This document shows, piece by piece, positions 52,325-62,105 of a stretch of DNA of 64,000 nt (its first letter is position 1; every line of letters begins with the position of its first letter). The stretch lies in the NCBI RefSeq assembly GCF_041434935.1, contig NZ_CP107964.1, forward strand, positions 372,001 to 436,000, in the 5' to 3' direction. Made by a program: the position numbers and the translations under genes. Origin of the DNA: Kitasatospora sp. NBC_00374 (GTDB lineage: Bacteria > Actinomycetota > Actinomycetes > Streptomycetales > Streptomycetaceae). Under the pieces are notes generated by a model that saw only the letters and a program-made list of their open reading frames with translations, was not told where the DNA came from and searched no databases.

Positions 52325-53284
52325 TCAGCGCCCCAGCGCGGCACGGACCGTCAGTCCGTGATGGCGGCGCAGTCGGCGCATCTCCCACCAGGACAGGGCC
52401 GTGACGGTGACGGGGGCGCCGAGGATGAAGACCGCCCGGGCGCCCGCCGGGACCTGGGGGTAGGCGCCCGTGATCACGTCCAGGAGCGCCATCTCCCACA
52501 CCAGGACGCCGGCAAGGATCGGCGGCATCACCTCATGGATGTCGGCGGTACGGAAAACGTGCACGAGCGACAGACCGATGCCGTAGAGGGCGAACCCGAT
52601 CGACCACAGGCACAGCACCCCGATGGCGATCTTTCCCGGCAGCCCGACGGCGTCCCGGAGCCCCGCCAACTCCGGCGCCATCGCGAGCGCCGAGGTGCCC
52701 ATGGACGCCATGATGGCCACCACCGCACCGAGTGAGCGCAGGGCCCGTCGCAGGTAGACACGCCGCAACCCGCCCCGTGCGGCCGCCATGAAGGCGCCGA
52801 CCACCACGGGGAAGGTGCAGACCAGCACCAGGACGCTGGCCCAGCTCTGGTTGAGGCGTTCGTCCGCCACCGCCTTGACGTCGTCGGCGCTGACGACGGC
52901 GTTGTAGGTGACCATCAGGCCCACCCAGGCGACGAGCCCCAGCGCGGTCCGCCACAGTTGGAGTGTGCGGACCGCCGGATCGTCCACGATGCCGGGACGC
53001 GAAGGACGGAAGGTCCGCTGGGCGGCGTAGAACGGATTGCGGAGGCCGCGCAGGATCTTCCGTCCCCGCGACGGCTCGACAGGTGGTGGCGGAACCGGCG
53101 GATAGGGCGGCGCGTACGGGTGCCCCTGCGGAGGGATCGGTTGCGCGAACGGATACCCCGCCGGCGGAGCGTACGGGGCTCCCGGCGGCGGGACCGGGGA
53201 GCCCTGGCCCGGCCACCCCGCGGGTGGCTGACTGCCCCCGCCGCCCACCGGATCCCCGTACCCGCCCCCGCCGTAACCGCTCAC
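52325..53284 (-). CDS. Proline-rich N-terminus, multi-pass membrane protein
   Basis: A 319-residue membrane protein. The GTG at 53284 (VSGYGGGGYGDP, preceded by a GGGGGTG-like site) is preferred; a longer start would add unlikely residues. About 80 residues of Gly/Pro/Tyr repeats (PPGAPYAPPAGYPF) precede five or six membrane helices (TALGLVAWVGLMVTYNAVV, ASVLVLVCTFPVVVGAFMA, AIGVLCLWSIGFALYGIGL, VFILGAPVTVTAL). The cytosolic charged end RRLRRHHGL terminates the chain. This fits the large family of Pro-rich DUF4190-like or unclassified actinobacterial membrane proteins; a transporter role is unsupported. The 296-base gap between it and the SARP end shows no supported feature. Confidence 0.75.
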   Translation of the reverse strand: MSGYGGGGYGDPVGGGGSQPPAGWPGQGSPVPPPGAPYAPPAGYPFAQPIPPQGHPYAPPYPPVPPPPVEPSRGRKILRGLRNPFYAAQRTFRPSRPGIVDDPAVRTLQLWRTALGLVAWVGLMVTYNAVVSADDVKAVADERLNQSWASVLVLVCTFPVVVGAFMAAARGGLRRVYLRRALRSLGAVVAIMASMGTSALAMAPELAGLRDAVGLPGKIAIGVLCLWSIGFALYGIGLSLVHVFRTADIHEVMPPILAGVLVWEMALLDVITGAYPQVPAGARAVFILGAPVTVTALSWWEMRRLRRHHGLTVRAALGR

Positions 53285-53690
53285 GCCACGCACCCCCACT
53301 GTCCCGCTATGCCGATGCCACGCATCGTAGTCGGCTGCGAACCGCGAAGCAGGCCGTCGGCGAAGCATCGGCGAGGGCCATGACACATTCCCGGCCCCAA
53401 GGGTCGCGCCACGACCACCACCGCATTCCGATCGTCCGGCCCGTTGTGGTCCGTGTCGCAGCTGCGACGGCCGGGTCGACCACGCCCTTCACACAGGCTG
53501 CCGCTCCCAGCCCCACTACCGAATGCGGCCTCGCGGTAGGTGTGACGACCCGCCGACTGCCGATCGGCGGGCCCGTCGGTCACGGTGTCGGCGTGCCGCG
53601 GGTCCTCAACTGCTTGCGGGGTAAGCCCGCAGCGTGGCCTGGCAGCCAGTGCGATCGCAACTGTCGGTTCCCGTCGGTACGGTGGCCGCC
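53285..53690. other. Intergenic stretch without recognised gene
   Basis: About 400 bases between the membrane-protein gene and the hypothetical gene. Frames here do not hold codon-position bias or recognisable motifs. A short perfect palindrome-like CGTTGTGGTC/GACG-type pairing is too weak to call. It presumably carries both divergent promoters. Confidence 0.5.
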
Positions 53691-54413
53691 ATGACGGACA
53701 GCGATTTCTGGGACTACCCGGCCGACCAGCGGGTCAAGGGACACGGCGAGTTCACCATCACGGTCGTGCTGCCGCCGTTCGCCACCGGCGAGGCGGGCTT
53801 TGGGCCTCACGACCCGGGCCGAGCCCGGCAGTTCGCGGAGGCGTTCGGCACCGTGGACAAGGTCCTCGAGGAGCTGGAGTCCACCACGGCAGCGGACTAC
53901 GACTCCGTGGTGACCCGGGCCGATCTGGACCTGATCAGGGTCGGCTGCTGGGGCAACGTCATCGCGATAGCCGACCCGGCGCTGGCCGACAACGGCGTGA
54001 TGTGCCCGGTGCTGGAGCAGACCAACACCCTCCAACTCCGGTACCCCGACGCCCTGATCGTCGGATCGGCCTGGGCCGACTGCGGATCGAGCCACGCCGA
54101 GGACGTCATCCACCTGCCCGGCGGGCTTACGCTGCACACCGAAGGCTGGCCCACCGAGGACAGCCCCTACCACCTCTCCGGCGACCTCCCCGCAGTGCTG
54201 CGCGCCCTCGACATCGACCCGGCGATCCTCCCCGACGAGGACATTCACCTGGCCCAGGACCCCCGCAGCTCGAACTGGTCGGCCCTGGGCCGCCTCGCCC
54301 TCGGCCGGAGCGACCCATGGGGCCGCTCCGACCTCGAGATGTCCGCCTTCCGGGTCCGGCACACCGAGAGCGCCACGGCCCTGATGGAGGAGAAGTGGCT
54401 GTTCGACTTCTAG
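53691..54413 (+). CDS. Hypothetical soluble protein (240 residues)
   Basis: A 240-residue acidic protein from the ATG MTDSDFWDYPADQ. Alternating strands and helices with a GCWGNVIAIADPAL core and a negatively charged C-terminal third (DEDIHLAQDPRSSNWSAL). No signal peptide or membrane helix. No family recognised. No strong Shine-Dalgarno precedes this ATG. It converges on the chitosanase gene. Coding status is supported by the strong third-position GC bias over its whole length. Confidence 0.62.
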   Translation: MTDSDFWDYPADQRVKGHGEFTITVVLPPFATGEAGFGPHDPGRARQFAEAFGTVDKVLEELESTTAADYDSVVTRADLDLIRVGCWGNVIAIADPALADNGVMCPVLEQTNTLQLRYPDALIVGSAWADCGSSHAEDVIHLPGGLTLHTEGWPTEDSPYHLSGDLPAVLRALDIDPAILPDEDIHLAQDPRSSNWSALGRLALGRSDPWGRSDLEMSAFRVRHTESATALMEEKWLFDF

Positions 54414-54629
54414 CCGAACGCAAGGCGGCCCAACCCGGGGCGGACCGGGCCGAGCACGCGATGTCGATGTCGCCCGGGGACACAGCTCAACTCGCCGGCG
54501 GAGGCGAGCGGCCGTGCGTGGGACCGCCTCGCCGCGGCCTGCTCCGTCCAGCCGGCGCCGGGTCGTTCCACCCTCCGATGTGCTGCGCCACCACCGGTCT
54601 CGTGCTCGGGCATCGGCTCCCGCCGCCCG

Positions 54630-55670
54630 TCAGCGCGCGATGGTGTACGAGTCGCCGTGGATGGTCCAGCGCAGCGGGGTGGCCAGGGTGAGGTTGCCGG
54701 CCCGCAGGAAGGCCGCCTGGACGGAGTCCACCCGGTCGGTGTCGTGCTGCGCGGCGGCCATGACCGACCGGCGGGCGTTCAGGAAGGCGGTCAGGTAGGC
54801 GGTCTCGTCGCCGCCCTGGGACGGTGGCAGGGCCTTGGCCAGAGCAGCCGCGCGGATCCCGCCGAAGCTCCGCGGTCCGGTGCCGGGGCCGTGCATCACC
54901 AGCGCGTCGTAGTAGGCGAACTGGCCGAGCGCGTGCAGACCGTCCGCCTTGGCCTGGCGGACCGCCGGGGTGAAGTAGACGCGGTCGCGTTCCTCGTCCT
55001 GGGCCCGCTGGAAGGCGGGGTCCTGGGCGGCGGCCCGCCAGTCCTCGGTGAACGTCGGGTCGAGTCCCTCGTGCGAGTCGGTGCCGTCCACCTGCTGCAG
55101 CGCGGGCAGGTAGCGGACCAGGCGGTTGCCGGGGTTGAGCGTCTGGTAGTGCCTGACCAGCTGGAGCATGTCGTTGGTGGCCGAGGTGAAGCCGATGATG
55201 CCGCCGGTGTAGCCGCGGCCGTCCTGGATGTCCTCGATGTACTTGTACTGGGCCTGCCAGTCGAGCGAGGAGTTCTCCGCGCTGGAGACCAGCTGCTGTG
55301 CGATCTCCTTCATCCGCGGGCTGTCCAGGGCCGGGCTCGCGCTCAGCGCGGCCGCGGCGGCTGCGGCCGAGGGGTCGGCGGTGCCGCTGCCCGAGGCGGA
55401 CGGGCTCGGCGACGGCGGGGCGGCGGCGCTCGGGCCCGCCAGGGCGGAGATCTCGCCCTGGTCCACGGGCCCACCGGGGTCGGTGGCGGGGGCCGGCACG
55501 GGCCGTGCCGTGGCTGCGTCATGGGACCGGGAACCGCCGCCGAGCGCGACCCCCGTCACCGCAGCCACACCCACGGCGACCAGCAGGGCCACCGCGAGCC
55601 GCCGGGTTCTCCGGGGTCTCCGGGTTCTCCTCGTCCCCCGTGTCCCCCTCACGGCACGCCTGTGACCCAT
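54630..55670 (-). CDS. Secreted chitosanase, GH46 family
   Basis: A 346-residue secreted enzyme that hydrolyses beta-1,4-linked glucosamine in chitosan, in the extracellular medium. The Arg-rich N-terminus ([18 protein letters not shown]) with hydrophobic [19 protein letters not shown] is a signal peptide, followed by a Ser/Pro/Ala linker ([10 protein letters not shown]). The GH46 domain has the catalytic Glu in [19 protein letters not shown] and the general-base Asp in [17 protein letters not shown], followed by the family's MLQLVRHY and [10 protein letters not shown] blocks. Start at ATG 55670; the alternative in-frame GTG just downstream would shorten the basic region. Length is slightly above mature GH46 enzymes because of the linker. 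Confidence 0.92.
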   Translation of the reverse strand: MGHRRAVRGTRGTRRTRRPRRTRRLAVALLVAVGVAAVTGVALGGGSRSHDAATARPVPAPATDPGGPVDQGEISALAGPSAAAPPSPSPSASGSGTADPSAAAAAAALSASPALDSPRMKEIAQQLVSSAENSSLDWQAQYKYIEDIQDGRGYTGGIIGFTSATNDMLQLVRHYQTLNPGNRLVRYLPALQQVDGTDSHEGLDPTFTEDWRAAAQDPAFQRAQDEERDRVYFTPAVRQAKADGLHALGQFAYYDALVMHGPGTGPRSFGGIRAAALAKALPPSQGGDETAYLTAFLNARRSVMAAAQHDTDRVDSVQAAFLRAGNLTLATPLRWTIHGDSYTIAR

Positions 55671-55934
55671 GGCGCATGCTCTCCGATCGTGGATGTCGAC
55701 AACCGGCGAGCAGTCTACTGATGCCGTTCGGCCGGTCGGCCCGCAACGGTTCCTCCGAGCTCCAGCCTGTCGAACGCGGCACCGGCCCGGCCTGCAGCGG
55801 CGCGACACCACCACCGGCGACGATGCCCTCCTCGCCGGCGGCCTTCGCGTTGCGGACGGCGTCCTCGATGCGGTGCTTGCGTTCGTTGAGCCAGTCGGTA
55901 CCGCCGGCCGGGTGGGATCCCGTAGGGTCGGCCA

Positions 55935-56555
55935 ATGGCGAAGTACTTCGACGTGCACCCGCAGACCCCCCAGGCCCGCACCATCAGCACGGTGGCCGAC
56001 AGCCTCCGCTCCGGGGCCCTCATCGCGTACCCGACCGACTCCTGTTTCGCCCTGGGCTGCCGCCTGGGCAACCTCGAGGGCCTCGAACGGATCCGGTCGA
56101 TCCGGCGTCTCGACGACCGCCACCACTTCACCCTGATGTGCGAGAACTTCGCCCAGCTGGGGCAGTTCGTCCACATCGACAACGACGTCTTCCGCGCCGT
56201 CAAGGCGGCGACACCGGGCAGCTACACCTTCATCCTCCCCGCCACCAAGGAGGTCCCGCGCCGTCTGCTGCACCCGAAGAAGAAGACGGTGGGAGTCAGG
56301 ATCCCCGCCCACGTCGTCACCCGGGCCCTGCTCGCCGAGCTCGGCGAGCCCCTGGTCTCCAGCACCCTGCTCCTCCCCGGTGAGGACGAGCCGATGACCC
56401 AGGGGTGGGAGATCAAGGAGCGACTCGACCACGTGCTGGACGCCGTGGTGGATTCCGGCGACTGCGGCACGGACCCGACGACGGTCGTCGACTTCTCCGG
56501 CGACGGGCCGGAGATCGTCCGGCGCGGGGCCGGCGACCCCACGCCCTTCGAGTGA
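55935..56555 (+). CDS. YciO/Sua5/YrdC family tRNA N6-threonylcarbamoyl-like protein
   Basis: A 206-residue protein starting with [15 protein letters not shown]. It has the Sua5/YrdC/YciO fold: [20 protein letters not shown] (the substrate pocket entrance), [16 protein letters not shown] [13 protein letters not shown], and [18 protein letters not shown]. Members make L-threonylcarbamoyl-AMP for tRNA t6A or have a related ATP-binding role; YciO homologues are often non-essential second copies. It lies divergently from the chitosanase (gap 264 bases). The protein is cytosolic. Confidence 0.9.
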   Translation: MAKYFDVHPQTPQARTISTVADSLRSGALIAYPTDSCFALGCRLGNLEGLERIRSIRRLDDRHHFTLMCENFAQLGQFVHIDNDVFRAVKAATPGSYTFILPATKEVPRRLLHPKKKTVGVRIPAHVVTRALLAELGEPLVSSTLLLPGEDEPMTQGWEIKERLDHVLDAVVDSGDCGTDPTTVVDFSGDGPEIVRRGAGDPTPFE

Positions 56556-56714
56556 CGGCGCGAACGCGGTCCGGCTGACAGGCTGTCAGGGCCAGGGCCC
56601 GCCGGGGCGCGGATCAGGTCGCGACGGTGGTGTCGTTCGAAATCCGCACCATGGTTCCCGGGTGAAGTCATGGCAGGAGGTCGGGGGCGGACCCACCGGC
56701 CATCGCCCCTGCCC

Positions 56715-56746
56715 GCTCCGAAGCGGTGGGCTCACCGCTTCGGAGC
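56715..56746. terminator. Strong bidirectional terminator hairpin
   Basis: A perfect 14-bp stem, GCTCCGAAGCGGTG (56715-56728) and CACCGCTTCGGAGC (56733-56746), with a 4-base GGCT loop. It lies in the 311-base gap between the YciO-like gene (ends 56555) and the terpene synthase (ends 56867 on the minus strand), and could stop transcription from both sides. The rest of the gap shows nothing else. Confidence 0.8.
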
Positions 56747-56866
56747 GACGCTCACCGACGGGCGCCACGCGGCAGCAACGGGCACCGGGCCGCCGGGCCG
56801 GACCGGACGCCGGGCAGTCCCTTTCCGGCGTGCCCGGCAGTTCCGGTCGGCGGGCCCGTGGCGTGC

Positions 56867-57832
56867 TCAGGCCTTCTTGTAGCGGGCGTGGTCGATGTGC
56901 CAGACGTAGGAGCAGGCGATCGATTCCAAGGCTCCGCCATGCAGCGCGAGCGGAGCCGAGTCGCTGGTCACGAGTTCGCCGATCCAGTGCCGGGCGGTCG
57001 CGGCGTGCTCCTCCCCCAGGCGGGAAGCCGCCTCGTATGCGGTGGGAACATCGCAGTTCTGCTCTCTCGTGATCAACGAGATGAGGTTCAGCGAGTTCGG
57101 GACGCCTCTGGCGGCTTCCCTCGTGTAGGAGCCGAGGTCGTTCAGCACGCCGGCGAGGTCGGCGACGGCCGACTCCGGTTGCCGCACTGCCTCGGAGTTT
57201 CGCGCCTCCTCCGGCAGCTCGTATCGCAGGACGACTTCGGCAACGGCCATGAGGGTCCGCGCGAACACGGTATGGGGGCGTATCGCGCGGTAGTCGCGCA
57301 ACGTCACGTGCTCGGGTTCGGCCAGGTGGTGCGCCTCCCAGAGGATCCCGAAGAGGATGTCTCTGAGGCACCCGGTGACCCGCAGGTACTGGGCGGCCGT
57401 GGCCCGGGCCCGCAGCCTCACGAGGAGGTCGTGGAGTGCTCCGTCGAAGGGGTCGGCGTCGCCGGGCGGCTCGCCGTCGGCCAGGAGGTGGACGCAGCCC
57501 CGGATCCGGCGCACCAGTCGGGCCGGGCTGCCTGCCGCCGCCGCCTCGCCGTGGGTGTCGTCGAACGCGGTGAGCCACAGGAAGAGGTCCGCGCAGAGGA
57601 GGAGACCGTCCGGTTCGGCGGCAGGAAAGGTCCGGGCCACCCCGTGCGCCACGATGTCGCAGAGGGTGCGCAGCGCGTCGGGCGGGCCGAGGAGCGGGAA
57701 CCGGAGGAGCCACTGCACCAGGTGCTTCCCGATGTGGTCCGCGTGCGGGCTGGTCGGGAAGGGGCCGGGGAAGGTGCTGGAGAGGTCGGGCATGGGCAGG
57801 GAGGCGATGCCCGTCCGTTCGGTGGTGGTCAC
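56867..57832 (-). CDS. Class I terpene synthase
   Basis: A 321-residue class I terpene synthase ionising a prenyl diphosphate. I use the GTG at 57832 after GGGAGGCAGC. The metal-binding Asp motif is AFDDTHGE near residue 95, the NSE triad is NDLGSYTRE near residue 230, and the pyrophosphate sensor region and a C-terminal HARYKKA (RY pair) are intact. Its GTG overlaps the P450 stop (GTGA), so it is translationally coupled. Last gene of the diterpene operon; it likely takes the diphosphate made by the class II cyclase and yields the final hydrocarbon. Product cannot be read from sequence. Confidence 0.88.
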   Translation of the reverse strand: MTTTERTGIASLPMPDLSSTFPGPFPTSPHADHIGKHLVQWLLRFPLLGPPDALRTLCDIVAHGVARTFPAAEPDGLLLCADLFLWLTAFDDTHGEAAAAGSPARLVRRIRGCVHLLADGEPPGDADPFDGALHDLLVRLRARATAAQYLRVTGCLRDILFGILWEAHHLAEPEHVTLRDYRAIRPHTVFARTLMAVAEVVLRYELPEEARNSEAVRQPESAVADLAGVLNDLGSYTREAARGVPNSLNLISLITREQNCDVPTAYEAASRLGEEHAATARHWIGELVTSDSAPLALHGGALESIACSYVWHIDHARYKKA

Positions 57833-59190
57833 GCTGCCTCCCGTGCCGCTGCATGCCCTCTGGCCTCGACGATCATGTGGAGGCCCGAGGGGTGGACGGT
57901 GATCGCGGGTACGGGCCGGACGGTGGTGCCGGGTGCGGGCCGCAGTGTCCAGCGGGAGGCGACGAGGGCGGCCAGGACCGTTGCCTCGGCCCAGGTGAAG
58001 CCGTCGCCGATGCACATGCGCTTTCCGGCGCCGAAGGGGATGTACGCACCCCGGGGAGGCTGAGGTCGCTCGGGAAGCCAGCGGTCCGGGTCGAACCGCA
58101 GTGGGTCGCGGTACAGCTCCGGGTCTCGGTGCAGTGCGTACGGGCTCCACACCAGGTCGGCCCCGGCGGGCACGAGTGCCGTGCCGAGCCGCACCGGGAC
58201 GGTGGCCTGGCGGGTCACGATCCAGCCCGGGTTGTGCAGGCGCAGTGTCTCGGTGACGAGTCTGCGTGTGTAACCGAGCCGGGGAAGGTGGTCGGCGGTG
58301 GGCCGGTCGCCGGCCAGGACGGTGTCGACCTCCTGGTGCAGCCGTTCCTCGATGTCGGGGTTACGGCCCAGTTCGTGGAAGAGCCACGCCATGGTGACCG
58401 CGGTGGTTTCGGAGCCGGCCGCCAGCAGGGCGGTGATTTCGGACAGGATCTCGTCGTCGTCCAGGGGCCGGCCGTCCTCGTCGCGGGCTTCGAGGAGCAG
58501 GGAGACGATGTCGTCGTGGGCTTCGGGGGCCGTGCGGCGGGCGGTGACGATGTCGCTGACCGTCCGGCGCAGCAGCGTGTTCGCGGCCCGGAGCTTGTGG
58601 TTGCCCGGGAGGGGCATCCTCTCCCAGGCGGAGACGGGCGAGACGGCGCGCCGGATGGCGGCCTGGAAGACGGTGTCGACGCTGTTCATGATGGCTTGCG
58701 CCGGGTCGCGGTCGGGGTTGGAGGAGAACAGCACCGACATGACGACGCCCTGGGTCATGAGCTGCATCTCGTTCAGCACGTCGAGTTGTGCCCCGTGACC
58801 CCAGGTTTGGAGTGCGGCCTCCGCGGTGGTGCTCATCGTGTCGATGTAGGAGTTGATGCGCTCGCGGTGGAAGGCCGGCTGCATCAGGCGGCGGCGTTGC
58901 AGGTGCTGCTGTCCTTCGGCGATCGGCAGCGGTGATCCGCCGAACAGCCGGAGCTTGTCGAAGAGCCGGCCCTTGCTGAAGTTCGCGGCCTGGGCGGTGA
59001 GCATCTCCCAGATGAGCTCGGGCGAGTTGACGACGAACACCGGCCGCGGGCCGACCCTGATCTGCACCACGTCGCCGTGGCCGCGCAGCTGTTGCATGAA
59101 CGCCAGCCGGTCCCGGAGCAGCGGCATCACGTGTCCGACGACGGGCAGGCGCCCTGGTGCGTGCGGTGGGGTCGTTGCGTCGGCGGTCAC
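57829..59190 (-). CDS. Cytochrome P450 of the diterpene operon
   Basis: A 453-residue P450 starting at GTG after GGAG, in a 4-base overlap with the cyclase stop. Proline-rich start (PGRLPVVGHVMPLLRD), I-helix LLAAGSETTAV with the acid/Thr pair, K-helix ETLRLHNPGW (intact ExxR), and heme-binding loop PFGAGKRMCIGDGFTWAEA with the Cys ligand. Likely hydroxylates or otherwise oxidises the diterpene made by the adjacent cyclases. Long-chain bacterial P450s of this type often work on terpenoid scaffolds; electron donors are encoded elsewhere. Confidence 0.92.
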   Translation of the reverse strand: MTADATTPPHAPGRLPVVGHVMPLLRDRLAFMQQLRGHGDVVQIRVGPRPVFVVNSPELIWEMLTAQAANFSKGRLFDKLRLFGGSPLPIAEGQQHLQRRRLMQPAFHRERINSYIDTMSTTAEAALQTWGHGAQLDVLNEMQLMTQGVVMSVLFSSNPDRDPAQAIMNSVDTVFQAAIRRAVSPVSAWERMPLPGNHKLRAANTLLRRTVSDIVTARRTAPEAHDDIVSLLLEARDEDGRPLDDDEILSEITALLAAGSETTAVTMAWLFHELGRNPDIEERLHQEVDTVLAGDRPTADHLPRLGYTRRLVTETLRLHNPGWIVTRQATVPVRLGTALVPAGADLVWSPYALHRDPELYRDPLRFDPDRWLPERPQPPRGAYIPFGAGKRMCIGDGFTWAEATVLAALVASRWTLRPAPGTTVRPVPAITVHPSGLHMIVEARGHAAAREAA

Positions 59191-60827
59191 GGGAGGTACT
59201 CCGTTTCGTGGCGGGTCCGCAGCAGGTGGCGGGCGGCGGTGACCTCGGCCTGGATCATTGCTTCCGGTGCGTACAGGGTCTTGTCGTGCCAGAGGGCGGG
59301 GTGCCGGTGGCCGGGCGTGTGGGCTGCCTCGTGCAGGAAGGTCTCGGCGCGGTCCAGGGCGCGGGTGTGCTGCGGCTGCCGCGCCGTCTCGGACGCGCTG
59401 AGCAGGATCTTCACGGCGTAGGCGGTCTCCTCGGCGGTGCCGCCCCAGACGCCCCACGACCCGTCCCCGTGTTGGGTGGTCAGCACCCATGCGGTGGCTG
59501 CCTGGAGCGCCCGGCGCCCTCGGGGGCCGGGAAGGGAGGCCAGCGCGGTGACGCACCGCTCGGTGGCGTAGTAGGGGGAGGCGTGCCACTTGTCGGTCCA
59601 GTGGCCCTGCGGCTGTTGGTGCTCGATGAGCCAGTCGGCTACCCGGCGTATGACGGGTCGGTGCGTCTCCGCGGCTTCGGGGCGGTGGCGGAGGTAGGCG
59701 TGGAGGGCCTGGAGGGCGTGCGCGTTGGCACTGAGGGATCCGGTGTCCTCGCCGATGTAGCAGTCGTAGTGGTGGCCGTTGTCGAAGATGGCGAGCGGAG
59801 CGGGGTCGCGGGGCCGGTCGACGAGGGCCGCGACGAGTACGGCCATGGCGGTGTCGTCGGCGTCCACCATCAGTCCGGGTGTGCCTCGGACGCCCTCGGG
59901 GTCGTAGAGGCGGTCGGCCCACTTCCGCAGGGTGGGCATGCCGGAGGACGCCAGGCCGGCACGGGCCAGCGCGGCGGCGACCCAGAGCCGCTCGAAGACC
60001 GTGATCGGTGCCGCTTCCGGGAAGAGGCCGCCGTAGCGGTGTGCCACAGCGGCGAGCTCGTCGGCCGCACGCTGCTGCTGCGGGGAGTGGCGTGCGGAGG
60101 CGAGCCAGGCCGCGGTGGCGGCCGGGGAGCTGCCGAGCAGCCCGTCCGCTTCGGGCAGCAGGGTGTTCGGGAGGTGTCCGGCGACGCCTTCGAAGGTGTG
60201 GTGGAGCTTGAGCGGGACTCCCCCGGCGGCTCGGCACTTGCGTGCGACCGCTTCGGGTGCCGCAGCGTGGTAGCCGCCCGGGACGACGGGACGTGAGCCG
60301 CGGTGCCAGGGCCCGAGGTGCGGAAGGTCGGCGATCCGGGGCTGGTCAAGTCGCCCGTTGACGGCGGCGACCAGGCTCGGGACGAGGATTTCGGCGGCCG
60401 CGGTGTCCGGCCACGGCCCGGCCTGCGGCAGGGCGCCGAGCGCGGCGAGCCCGCCGGCCGCCGCCGCGGCGAGACGGTCCGCCGCATCGCCGGCCACGGG
60501 TCCTCGCTCCAGTACCACGAGTACGGCCTCGACGGCGCTCAGCGTCGGCAGGAGACGGTAGGGCGCGGGCCCCTCGCCCCAACTGCCGTCGCCGGCCTGC
60601 TCGCGCAGCAGGTGGTCGACCCGGGTCTGTCCGCCGGGCAGCCACGGCGCCGTGGACAGCACGCGGGCCGTTTCGTACAGGGACGGGCGGACGCTGCCCC
60701 AGGGGTCGGCGTCGACCGCGCTGATCAGCCTCGTCGCTGCGCCGATGTGGGTGTCGTCCACCGGCGGGTGCTCGACGAGGGCCGTCGCCAGGGATGTGCC
60801 GGCCTCGCCGTACTGGTGGTCGTTCAT
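59187..60827 (-). CDS. Class II (DxDD) diterpene cyclase
   Basis: A 546-residue prenyltransferase-like alpha/alpha-barrel protein. The protonation motif is DADD (VDADDTAM near residue 323), and QW-like motifs appear as GDGSWGEGPAPYR and GDGSWGVWGGTAEET, with GHWTDKWHASPYYATERC, typical of bacterial copalyl-type cyclases. It converts GGPP to a bicyclic labdane-type diphosphate, without ionising the diphosphate. Its ATG is in a 4-base overlap with the GGPP synthase stop. The DxDD with a retained DADD triad predicts activity; which stereoisomer is made is not shown. Confidence 0.9.
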   Translation of the reverse strand: MNDHQYGEAGTSLATALVEHPPVDDTHIGAATRLISAVDADPWGSVRPSLYETARVLSTAPWLPGGQTRVDHLLREQAGDGSWGEGPAPYRLLPTLSAVEAVLVVLERGPVAGDAADRLAAAAAGGLAALGALPQAGPWPDTAAAEILVPSLVAAVNGRLDQPRIADLPHLGPWHRGSRPVVPGGYHAAAPEAVARKCRAAGGVPLKLHHTFEGVAGHLPNTLLPEADGLLGSSPAATAAWLASARHSPQQQRAADELAAVAHRYGGLFPEAAPITVFERLWVAAALARAGLASSGMPTLRKWADRLYDPEGVRGTPGLMVDADDTAMAVLVAALVDRPRDPAPLAIFDNGHHYDCYIGEDTGSLSANAHALQALHAYLRHRPEAAETHRPVIRRVADWLIEHQQPQGHWTDKWHASPYYATERCVTALASLPGPRGRRALQAATAWVLTTQHGDGSWGVWGGTAEETAYAVKILLSASETARQPQHTRALDRAETFLHEAAHTPGHRHPALWHDKTLYAPEAMIQAEVTAARHLLRTRHETEYLP

Positions 60828-61942
60828 GCGTGCCTCGCGGTTGCGGATCCGGCGATGTCCCGCAGCGCCGCGACGGCGGCGGCCGGGAAGGGGGTGTGGT
60901 CGAGGGCCGTCAGGGCTTCGTCCCGCCGGGTCCGGATCATGTCTTCGACGGTCTGCCGGGCTCCGGTGCTCTCGAGGATGGCCCGGACCACGTCGGCGTC
61001 CCGCTCGTTGAGGTTGCGTCTGCCGAACCGTGCGCGCAGCGACCGCATCTCGCGGCGTGAGGCCCGCTGGACCGCGAGGGCCATGAGGACCGTGGCCTTG
61101 CCCGCGCGTAGGTCGTCCAGCACCGACTTTCCCGTTTCCCGGGGATCGCCGAAGACTCCGAGCAGGTCGTCGCGGAGTTGGAAGGCCTCGCCGAGCGGCA
61201 GCGCGAACGCGCTCAGGACCGGACGGACCCCCGGGGTGGCGCCGGCCAGTGCTGCGCCGATGTGCAGGGGCCGCTCGACGGTGTACTTCGCCGTCTTGTA
61301 CCGGATGACCCGAGCCGCGGTGTCGACGTCGTCGGACAGCCGGCCGGTGGTCTGCAGGTCCAGGTACTGGCCGTAGAGCACCTCGCCGCGCATCTCGTCC
61401 AGGAGCGGCAGGACCTGCTCGGGGCTGCGGACCGTCAGGCTCGCTCCGTGCAGGAGTTCGTCGGACCAGATCAGCGCCAGGTCCCCGAGGAGCACGGCGG
61501 CGCCCAGACCGTGTTCCTCGGCCCGGTCGGCCGGGCCGCCGTTGGCGGTGTAGGCGGAGGCCAGCGCGCGGTGGGCGGAGGGCCGGCCTCGACGGGCGTC
61601 GCTGGCGTCCATCACGTCGTCGTGGATGAGGGCGAACGCCTGGAAGAGTTCGAGGCCGGCCGCCGCGCGGATCGCCGGGGAGGGGTCGCCCTCCCCGCCT
61701 CCGGCGTACCAGCCGCACACGCACAGCAGGGGGCGAAGGCGCTTTCCCCCCGTCAGGAAGGTGCGGAGCTGGGCTATGAGGGGTGGCAGTTCCGGCCCGG
61801 GCGCGGACTGTTCCTTGGCTTCCAGGAACGTGGCCAGCGCTGCGTCGACATCCCGCCGCACGGCCGAGAGGTCCAGTGCGGCGGGATGGGGTATGACGTC
61901 GAGCGCAGGCGGTCCGAGCCTCTTGTGGTCAAGAACGGTCAC
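60824..61942 (-). CDS. Geranylgeranyl diphosphate synthase
   Basis: A 372-residue trans-prenyltransferase making GGPP from IPP and FPP-level precursors. I prefer the GTG at 61942, preceded by AAAGGAA, over the upstream ATGs at 61999 and 61984, which have no ribosome binding site. The first Asp-rich motif is ALIHDDVMDAS near residue 109 and the second is FQLRDDLLGVFGDP near residue 255; GKRLRPLLC and the LLGDLALIWSD block are also present. It heads the diterpene operon. Upstream, 61943-62105 contains TTGAAA at about 61990 as a weak -35-like element and a GTGTTT/AAACAC inverted repeat. Confidence 0.9.
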   Translation of the reverse strand: MTVLDHKRLGPPALDVIPHPAALDLSAVRRDVDAALATFLEAKEQSAPGPELPPLIAQLRTFLTGGKRLRPLLCVCGWYAGGGEGDPSPAIRAAAGLELFQAFALIHDDVMDASDARRGRPSAHRALASAYTANGGPADRAEEHGLGAAVLLGDLALIWSDELLHGASLTVRSPEQVLPLLDEMRGEVLYGQYLDLQTTGRLSDDVDTAARVIRYKTAKYTVERPLHIGAALAGATPGVRPVLSAFALPLGEAFQLRDDLLGVFGDPRETGKSVLDDLRAGKATVLMALAVQRASRREMRSLRARFGRRNLNERDADVVRAILESTGARQTVEDMIRTRRDEALTALDHTPFPAAAVAALRDIAGSATARHA

Positions 61943-62105
61943 GACATGTTCCTTTGGCGAGCAGATGTGGTCATCGACACACATCCCCAAGTGTTTCAAC
62001 TGTCACGCCCTGGTGCCGGTGTGGCAGAAAACACCTCGTCACCATGCTTCGAACGGTGAGGACGATGCCGTGACCGGGTGGTGCGCGTACGTGCTGTCGT
62101 CGCCG

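Noticed and set aside
52045..52344. A minus-strand frame of 99 codons between SARP and the membrane protein
   Set aside because: No ribosome binding site, no codon bias and no recognised motif; may be decayed sequence.
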